Under the pieces are notes generated by a model that had not been told where the DNA came from, searched no databases, and saw only the letters and a program-made list of their open reading frames with translations. Below are positions 36,262 to 42,461 of a stretch of 42,461 nt of DNA, piece by piece; the stretch's first letter is position 1, and each line of letters opens with the position of its first letter. Origin of the DNA: Oscillospiraceae bacterium (lineage in GTDB: Bacteria; Bacillota; Clostridia; Oscillospirales; UBA929). Position numbers and translations under genes: made by a program. The DNA lies in assembly GCA_031255175.1 (NCBI GenBank), contig JAIRTA010000146.1, positions 1-42,461 of the forward strand, given 5' to 3'.

Positions 36262-36379
36262 GGTCAGCCCCGTCCTTTCCTCCGCTCTTTCTCAAAAGAA
36301 TCGCGAACATAAAGAAAAGCATTCACCAGCACCGCGCGGACCCGCGCGACGCGTGTGAACACCATCGTCCATGCTGAAT

Positions 36380-36408
36380 ACTATAAAGGATTTTCGCGCG
36401 GAAGTCAA
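36380..36408 (-). promoter_or_regulatory. Sigma-A-type promoter for the glutamate synthase/glutamine synthetase cluster
   Basis: Reverse strand TTGACT - 17 nt - TATAGT. Confidence 0.6.
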
Positions 36409-36440
36409 CAGTGATTTTTAAGACCCGCGCCCCCGGCGCG

Positions 36441-37046
36441 TCAGGCCGGCTCGTCATCCGGCCAGTCGGGGGGGCCGCCGTCCGGTTCCGCCGCGTCTTC
36501 GTCGCCGTACGGTTCCAGCAAAGACCGGAGCATACGGTCTACAATGTGTTCCGCGTGGAGCAGGAAATTTCCGCAGATCTCCCGCGCCTGTGCGTGGCTG
36601 CCCGTCATGAGTTCCATTTGCAAGATCGCGTCCCGCCCGTCCGTCATTTTGAGGCTCGCAAGCGGTTCCCCGTCCCGTTCGATCACATGGGCTTCGAGAC
36701 GCGCGTGCCGCTGGATCCGGTTGAGGACAATCAGCACGGTCTCTTTGGCGGCCCGCCGCAGCGAAAAAGGCACGCTGCTCTCGACAACGCGGCCGGTCTC
36801 GCCGCCCCGCGGCGTGATGCGGTAGACCTCCCGGCCGTTTTTGTCCTGTTCTTTACACATGAGCCCGCCTTCCAACAATTCGGCGACGCACTCGCAGTAA
36901 AGGAAATAATTGATGTTGTCGTCGATCAGCACCATCTCGCTCATCTGGTCGAACGTGACCGGATCCGGCACGTGGCGCATGACGTACAACACAAAGATCT
37001 TCAAATCTGTCTTTCCGCCGCCAAATCCATACCGCGCCATCTTCAC
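36441..37046 (-). CDS. DUF4364-like winged-helix protein
   Basis: DLKIFVLYVMRHVPDPVTFDQMSEMVLIDDNINYFLYCECVAELLEGGLMCKEQD. Confidence 0.7.
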   Translation of the reverse strand: MKMARYGFGGGKTDLKIFVLYVMRHVPDPVTFDQMSEMVLIDDNINYFLYCECVAELLEGGLMCKEQDKNGREVYRITPRGGETGRVVESSVPFSLRRAAKETVLIVLNRIQRHARLEAHVIERDGEPLASLKMTDGRDAILQMELMTGSHAQAREICGNFLLHAEHIVDRMLRSLLEPYGDEDAAEPDGGPPDWPDDEPA

Positions 37047-37373
37047 ACAACCCTCATCGCCATAGCCATATTTCCGAACGTTCCCGTCATTTGCCGGGCC
37101 TGTGCTTTTGGCGCTGCGTCCGCTCTCACATTTATGTCAGTTGTTGCCATAGCAGCGCCCCCAATGAATTTATTGTGTCACAAGTGGGTCACGTTGTCAA
37201 CGCGATTTTCGAAATTTGCTTTCGTCGCGCCTGTGGATTTCCAATATAAGGAAATTATGTGAATTTTTCAAAGATTGTTAACGCTTTTTGGTTTTTTACG
37301 TATTATCATGTGTAACAGTTACGCACGCATTCTCATGGGAGTGAATCGAAGTGAAAGGGGTGAGGAGGCAGAT

Positions 37374-37955
37374 ATGCCGGGGACGGTTCAAGAAGAGGGG
37401 ATGTACGCCGTCGAAAGCGATGAGGCGCCCCAGCGCGGCGCTTTGACCGTGGAGAGTTTTACGGAAATATTCGAGACCTACTACGACAGAATTTTCCGCT
37501 ATATCTTTTGCAGAGTCGGCGACTACCACGCGTCGGAGGATTTGAGCAGCCTGGTGTTCGAACGCGCCCTCGTAAATCGCGCCGCTTACGCCCCGCAAAG
37601 GGCGGGCCTTGCCGTGTGGCTGTTCGCCATTGCGGGGAACGCGGTGGCGGATTATCACAGAAACAGGAAGAAACGCGGGGTTTTCTCTCTTGAAGTCCTC
37701 GGCGACGTCGCTTCGCCGGACAACCCGGAGGAAAGCTGCCTGACCAAAGAAAAGCATCGGGAGCTCTACCGCGCTTTGGCGATACTGAGGGAGAAGGAGC
37801 GCAACATCATCGCGCTGAAGTATGGAGCGGGGCTGAAAAATACCGAAATTGCCGCGATGACGGGCGTCAGCGCTTCAAACATAGGCGTCGTTTTGTCGCG
37901 CAGTATGAGAAAGCTGGAGCGTTTTCTTTCAAAAGGAGGTTGCCGGAATGAATAA
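37374..37955 (+). CDS. ECF/sigma-70 family RNA polymerase sigma factor
   Basis: Start after GAGGAGG; FTEIFETYYDRIFRYIFCRVGDYHASEDLSSLVFERAL; LREKERNIIALKYGAGLKNTEIAAMTGVSASNIGVVLSRSMRKL. Confidence 0.93.
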   Translation: MPGTVQEEGMYAVESDEAPQRGALTVESFTEIFETYYDRIFRYIFCRVGDYHASEDLSSLVFERALVNRAAYAPQRAGLAVWLFAIAGNAVADYHRNRKKRGVFSLEVLGDVASPDNPEESCLTKEKHRELYRALAILREKERNIIALKYGAGLKNTEIAAMTGVSASNIGVVLSRSMRKLERFLSKGGCRNE

Positions 37956-38691
37956 CAACTGCGACAGGGCGCACGCGCTTTTGGATCTTACAAATATTCC
38001 CAGCGAGCCGACCAAGCGGCGCGCCTACAAACGGCTGGTGAGCCAAATACAGGCGGGGTCCCTCGACGGGGACACGCGCGAAAAAATGGAGGATACGGTT
38101 GTGAAAACGCGAAAAACGCGCAAGATCTTACTCATCGCCGCGGCGCTGGCGTGCGTGGTCGGCATGACCACGGCCGCGTACGCGTCGGGGATCGCGCAGA
38201 AGATCATCGCCCGCTTCCAGGTGGGCGGCATGGAAATCACACGGGTCGAAGAGGAGCTTCCGGTCTACGAGGCCCCTGCCTCCGGCGGGGAAGAGGACCG
38301 CACCGCCGACGGCGGCGCCCGCAACCTCTCACTTTCCGAAGCGCGCGACGGGCTCGGCGGCAATTTCGCGGCGCCGCGGCAACTGCCGGAGGGCTATGCG
38401 CAAACCGGCTGCGTGCTTCACGGGGCGGAGGGCGCGCACAAAGCCGTCGAACTGCAATACGGCAACGCCGGCGGCGACCTCATATCTCTATTGATTTCAG
38501 CCGGCGAAAACGGCATCCAAACTACCGAAGAGGTGCGCGTGAGAACGGTCGGCGAGGTCGAGATATATTACGCAAACGGCATCGTTCTATGGGAATACGA
38601 CGGTTTCACCTACGAATTGTACCACATGGGGACAGTCGATCTTGACGACGCCGCCATCGACGGGATGGTCGGTTCCCTGACGACAGAGTAA
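37948..38691 (+). CDS. Probable membrane anti-sigma factor with DUF4367-like domain
   Basis: Overlaps sigma gene; single TM segment ILLIAAALACVVGMTTAAYA; C-terminal DUF4367-like region. Confidence 0.75.
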   Translation: MNNNCDRAHALLDLTNIPSEPTKRRAYKRLVSQIQAGSLDGDTREKMEDTVVKTRKTRKILLIAAALACVVGMTTAAYASGIAQKIIARFQVGGMEITRVEEELPVYEAPASGGEEDRTADGGARNLSLSEARDGLGGNFAAPRQLPEGYAQTGCVLHGAEGAHKAVELQYGNAGGDLISLLISAGENGIQTTEEVRVRTVGEVEIYYANGIVLWEYDGFTYELYHMGTVDLDDAAIDGMVGSLTTE

Positions 38692-38713
38692 AACCAAACG
38701 CGGCGAAGCAAAA

Positions 38714-38761
38714 CACAAGCTGAGGGAGCCGACGCACAGGCGTCAGCCTCCTCAGCTTGTG
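38714..38761 (+). terminator. Intrinsic terminator-like hairpin
   Basis: cacaagctgagg (38714-38725) / cctcagcttgtg (38750-38761). Confidence 0.55.
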
Positions 38762-38966
38762 CCACATTTGCCCCCACGCCATGCTTTCCGCTTGCTTGCG
38801 CACGTTTATTGCCAAGATCTTCTCAAATGTGGAGTTATGTGATATACTGACTTCGGACAATGCCAGAAAACGACGGCGGCCGCGCCCCCCGGATGTGAGA
38901 TCTGTTGTGCAACCCGGAACCGGGATGTCCTGAAGAGTCAAAAATTTGGAGTGAATGGCTATTTTT

Positions 38967-39035
38967 TACCGTTCGCGCCATATTTACTACCGTTTGCGCC
39001 AAAAACTTCCCAAACACGAGCCAGTGTGATATACT
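38967..39035 (+). promoter_or_regulatory. LytTR-type direct repeat and -10 element upstream of the AgrA-like gene
   Basis: taccgttcgcgcca (38967-38980) and taccgtttgcgcca (38988-39001), 21-bp period; tgtgatatactg (39024-39035). Confidence 0.65.
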
Positions 39036-39088
39036 GGCTCCAACATTCTTAGGCTGCACACACTCAATATGAGGTGAGGTGAGCCCCT

Positions 39089-39793
39089 ATGCGTATCGCA
39101 ATCTGTGATGACGACGCGAATACACAGCAACGCCTCACAGACGCCATTGAGGATTGGGCGACCGCCCGGAAATTTCAGGTAAACATTTTTCGTTACCCCA
39201 GCGCCGAGGCCTTCATCGCCGAATGGCCGGAGGTTTCGTTTGACCTTGCTTTTTTAGATATACAAATGAAAATTATGTCGGGCATCGAATTGGCACACTA
39301 CATACGAAAAACTGACAAAAATATGATGATCGTCTTCGTTACAAGTTTTTCTCAGTATGTCTTAAACGGCTACGATGTAAATGCACTGCATTATTTAATT
39401 AAACCTCTCTCATCGACAAAATTACTGCCTATTATGGACAAAGCACATACCATCTGGAATTCCCGTCAAAAATCTGTCTTTTTGGTGTCAAATGGAAACG
39501 GATTGATAAAACTTCCTTTTGATAACATTTATTGTATCTCTATGCTGTCACACGCCGCAAAAATTCAAACTGAAAACGAAACCTATGAATTGCGCAAAAC
39601 CGCTGAGGAATTAGATGATATATTGCCAGAATATTTTATCCGCTGTCATCGTTCTCATATAGTGAATCTTTTTAAGGCGGATTGTGTATATAAAGATTCG
39701 ATTCTTTTATCAAATGGGAAAACTCTTCCTATCAGTCGGAATAACTCGAAAAAGATCAACGATGCGTTTATTCGTTTGCATACGGAGCGATAG
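39089..39793 (+). CDS. LytTR-family response regulator (AgrA-like)
   Basis: MRIAICDDDANTQQRL; DLAFLDIQMKIMSGIELAHYIRK; LytTR FIRCHRSHIVNLFKADCVYKDSILLSNGKTLPISRNNSKKIND. Confidence 0.93.
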   Translation: MRIAICDDDANTQQRLTDAIEDWATARKFQVNIFRYPSAEAFIAEWPEVSFDLAFLDIQMKIMSGIELAHYIRKTDKNMMIVFVTSFSQYVLNGYDVNALHYLIKPLSSTKLLPIMDKAHTIWNSRQKSVFLVSNGNGLIKLPFDNIYCISMLSHAAKIQTENETYELRKTAEELDDILPEYFIRCHRSHIVNLFKADCVYKDSILLSNGKTLPISRNNSKKINDAFIRLHTER

Positions 39794-39796
39794 TGG

Positions 39797-41158
39797 ATGA
39801 ATGTAGAATGGATTGTCATTGAGACGATCGCTGTGCTGGTTGAAAATTTGGCGGCGATATATTTTCTGCACAGCCGATATGTCTCAAAATATAAATCGAT
39901 GACTCCACAGCTGTATGCATGGTTGTGTTCGGTTGTTTGGGGACTCAGCGCCACTTTCTTATCCTTGCCTTTTTATGACTATATAGCATGTGGAATTCTC
40001 ATGGCCTATCTCTGTTTAGCCAAACAAGGCAAAGTGTTTCAGAAATTATTTGACATTGTTCTTGTTGAAGCTCTGAAAATAGGAACCTCTTTGGCGGGGG
40101 CAAGTTTGGCTGCATTTCTTAGCAATGTGACCATTGAAGATACACGGAAATACCAAGATCCTCCACGACTGCTAGCAATGATCTTTATCAAGAGTATTCA
40201 GCTTATATTGTTTTATGTTTTGGCAAAAAAGCAATTCAATCTACACAGCACAAAAAAGAAACCCATATTTATACTTTCTGGCGCGGTTATATTGGCTTTT
40301 CTGTGCCTGTCATCGATTCTTCTGAATTTATCGAAGTTTGATGCAACAACAAATGACATGCTAATATGGCTTGCAGTAGGACTCTTGTTTATCTTAATTG
40401 GAACCTTCCTAATGTATGAAGTGTTCGTTCACGAAGAGACCCGCAACATTGATCTTTCTACGAGTTTACAGCGCCTGCAGTTGGAGTCTAACTTTTTCAA
40501 AGAACTCGATGCTATGTATGCTGGTATACGTACATGGCGTCATGAATATAAGAACAACATCATTGCGTTACAAGCTCTGATCAACAACGGAAAGTCTAAA
40601 GAAGCGTTGGAGTACTTGGAAAAAATCAGCACAGAGACCATCATACAAGAAAACGCCATGTTGCAAACAGGAAATCCTGTACTGGACGCCGTGGTTAGTA
40701 CGAAGCTTCGCTTGGCGCAATCTCACGGGATTGAGATCAATATACAAGCTGTATATCCTGAAAACAATCGCATTGCAGACAATGACATCTGCGCCATAAT
40801 AGGCAATCTGCTGGACAACGCTATAGAGGCTTGTGAACGAATGAACGATATAGGAGCGTCAAAATTTATTTCCTTTTCTCTTTTGATGAAAGGGAAAAAT
40901 CTATTGCTTTCTATCAAAAATAGTTTTGACGGCGAAGTCAAAAAAATAGGAGAGAGCTATCTAACACTTAAAGATAAGAGGTTTCATGGAATCGGAATAC
41001 AATATGTAAATTCCATTGTGGAGAAATATCAGGGGCATATATTGTATGAATATGATGACAATGTATTTGAAACGCATGTCATATTGCCATTGATTTCGAT
41101 ACAAGAAGGGGAGAAAGATGGCGGCACTCATTCAAAGGATAACAAGCAAATGGAGTGA
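39797..41158 (+). CDS. AgrC-like GHKL sensor histidine kinase
   Basis: Multiple N-terminal TM helices; RHEYKNNIIALQALINNGKSKEALEYL; NDICAIIGNLLDNAIEACER; GIGIQYVNSIVEKYQG. Confidence 0.92.
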   Translation: MNVEWIVIETIAVLVENLAAIYFLHSRYVSKYKSMTPQLYAWLCSVVWGLSATFLSLPFYDYIACGILMAYLCLAKQGKVFQKLFDIVLVEALKIGTSLAGASLAAFLSNVTIEDTRKYQDPPRLLAMIFIKSIQLILFYVLAKKQFNLHSTKKKPIFILSGAVILAFLCLSSILLNLSKFDATTNDMLIWLAVGLLFILIGTFLMYEVFVHEETRNIDLSTSLQRLQLESNFFKELDAMYAGIRTWRHEYKNNIIALQALINNGKSKEALEYLEKISTETIIQENAMLQTGNPVLDAVVSTKLRLAQSHGIEINIQAVYPENNRIADNDICAIIGNLLDNAIEACERMNDIGASKFISFSLLMKGKNLLLSIKNSFDGEVKKIGESYLTLKDKRFHGIGIQYVNSIVEKYQGHILYEYDDNVFETHVILPLISIQEGEKDGGTHSKDNKQME

Positions 41159-41222
41159 AACAGGCATGATTCAAAAGGCGGATGAGGACATTTATGAATA
41201 CGGTTTGGAGAGGGAATCATGA
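41118..41222 (+). pseudogene. AgrB N-terminal remnant or minigene (34 aa)
   Basis: Not in ORF track; MAALIQRITSKWSETGMIQKADEDIYEYGLERES*; overlaps agrC-like end and next ATG. Confidence 0.6.
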
Positions 41223-41770
41223 AGAAGCGTTGTATTGTTGTATGTATCATTTTGTTTATACTTATGATATGCCATTACATTTATGTAAAGTATAATTCAC
41301 TCAATAGCTCCTTTGAAGTCTTGATAGAACGGGAGATCAAAAAGGATATTAAGATTTTTGAAGAGATAGAAATAAAGATACCTTATGAGTCCGGTTATCA
41401 GAATTATTATTTCATTGGGTATTCTCTGGAAAATGACAGTAATAGCCTCGGCTTCTCCGTTTGTAAAATGCATAAAAGCGGGAAATTTTTCATCATCGAT
41501 ATCGGTGCCAACTCGCGTATACTGACGAAAAGAGGTAACAATATTTATACGGAATGGGTCGGTTTGTTTGAAAATATTGCCTCGACGAAGTATCTGGTTG
41601 TTATCAGCAATAACAGCAATCTTTCCAAGATCGTTCTCGAAAGAAAAATTTTGGGTGAGGAAATAATCTGGATTCACTCAACGCCAGCAATGAAAATTGT
41701 TGAAGATTTAGTCGAATCCCAGCTCATATCATATGATTTTTTTGATATAAACGATAACATAATAAGATGA
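41219..41770 (+). CDS. Membrane-anchored protein of unknown function
   Basis: Single N-terminal TM segment; start overlaps stop of AgrB-like minigene (ATGA). Confidence 0.65.
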   Translation: MKKRCIVVCIILFILMICHYIYVKYNSLNSSFEVLIEREIKKDIKIFEEIEIKIPYESGYQNYYFIGYSLENDSNSLGFSVCKMHKSGKFFIIDIGANSRILTKRGNNIYTEWVGLFENIASTKYLVVISNNSNLSKIVLERKILGEEIIWIHSTPAMKIVEDLVESQLISYDFFDINDNIIR

Positions 41771-41821
41771 TTGCATGAATGATCTTGAAGCGATTAACAT
41801 ATTTTAGGAGGTGAACATATC

Positions 41822-42238
41822 GTGAAGGTGTTTCTCTGTAAGCATAAAGACAAATTGGTGTTAGGTGTAATAGCTTTATGCTTAATCACTGTCGGATTGT
41901 ACTTTACAAAAAAACTCTTCCAGTCTACGCCCTCCTCTACAATATTTACTGACTTTAATGTACTACCGGGAGGAGTTGATGCGCCGAGTGGGATTAGCAT
42001 TTCCATTTCCATTATTGATGATGATCGAGATTTCACATATCCACGCCCACATTATGATGGTGCAATTAGAATGACGGAAGAATGGGGGAAATTTGACCCT
42101 AAATGGTATCATATTGTCGGAGAAGCACAGAGGCGAGAAGAACTTTATCAGGCATTGAAAGCAGCGCTAGAAAGTTTTCGTCGGACTGAAAAAAGACAGA
42201 CGTCTTCAAAGTTGCCAATGGAGTCTTCTGAAGAGTGA
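41822..42238 (+). CDS. Membrane-anchored small protein of unknown function
   Basis: GTG start after AGGAGGTG; N-terminal TM LVLGVIALCLITVGLYFT. Confidence 0.6.
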   Translation: MKVFLCKHKDKLVLGVIALCLITVGLYFTKKLFQSTPSSTIFTDFNVLPGGVDAPSGISISISIIDDDRDFTYPRPHYDGAIRMTEEWGKFDPKWYHIVGEAQRREELYQALKAALESFRRTEKRQTSSKLPMESSEE

Positions 42239-42333
42239 GTGTAGCCGCCGAGACAGAATGCCCGCAAACTCGCATTGCCATCCCAATGGCCACCCAAACC
42301 GATCTAATTTATTATAAAGGGGGAGACAACACC

Positions 42334-42461
42334 TTGAAACCACACACAAAAGTGACGCTAATCGCACTCATATCCATAGTAATTATATGTATCATCTATA
42401 ATTACTTCGCCTATCCATATCACAAAGAAGATCTCGAAAATGCTGCGCGCAATGTTGTTTC
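42334..42461 (+). CDS. Truncated membrane-anchored small protein (runs off window)
   Basis: TTG start after AAAGGGGGAG; MKPHTKVTLIALISIVIICIIYNYFAYPYHKEDLENAARNVV open to window end. Confidence 0.5.
   Translation, partial: MKPHTKVTLIALISIVIICIIYNYFAYPYHKEDLENAARNVV

Overview
This 42.5 kb window looks like a Firmicutes/Clostridia-type chromosome segment. No tRNA, rRNA, CRISPR array or intact mobile element was recognised. From left to right: (i) surface and secreted proteins: an FKBP/trigger-factor-like lipoprotein, a small lipoprotein, a membrane-anchored cohesin protein, a cohesin + Ig-like + SLH protein, and a GH3 glycosidase with a C-terminal type-I dockerin; (ii) an AAA/DUF4143 ATPase and a decayed Rpn/PD-(D/E)XK gene; (iii) a glycyl-radical-enzyme bacterial microcompartment (GRM) locus, about 9.6-28.0 kb: ANTAR response regulator and EutW-like kinase, diol-dehydratase-like GRE and activase, BMC-T/H/P shell proteins, two aldehyde dehydrogenases, MetK, EutJ, PduS-like, PduT-like, EutQ-like cupin, Fe-alcohol dehydrogenase, PduL; (iv) a minus-strand nitrogen cluster: DapL, ANTAR pseudo-receiver protein, glutamine synthetase, split glutamate synthase modules; (v) a sigma factor/DUF4367 pair; (vi) an AT-richer Agr-like two-component cassette with small membrane proteins. 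The strongest candidates for something undescribed are: a response regulator with two tandem ANTAR domains, paired with two dual-hairpin/terminator leaders sharing an AACAGG hexaloop (one before its own gene, one before the GRE); a 67-residue insertion in the GRE that carries an encapsulation-peptide-like helix; a 30-aa BMC-H stub upstream of an aldehyde dehydrogenase; different short tandem repeats at five BMC-operon junctions; and an Agr-like locus with a 34-aa AgrB N-terminal remnant and a LytTR-type 21-bp direct repeat at its promoter. Everything here was read by eye, and no database search was run.
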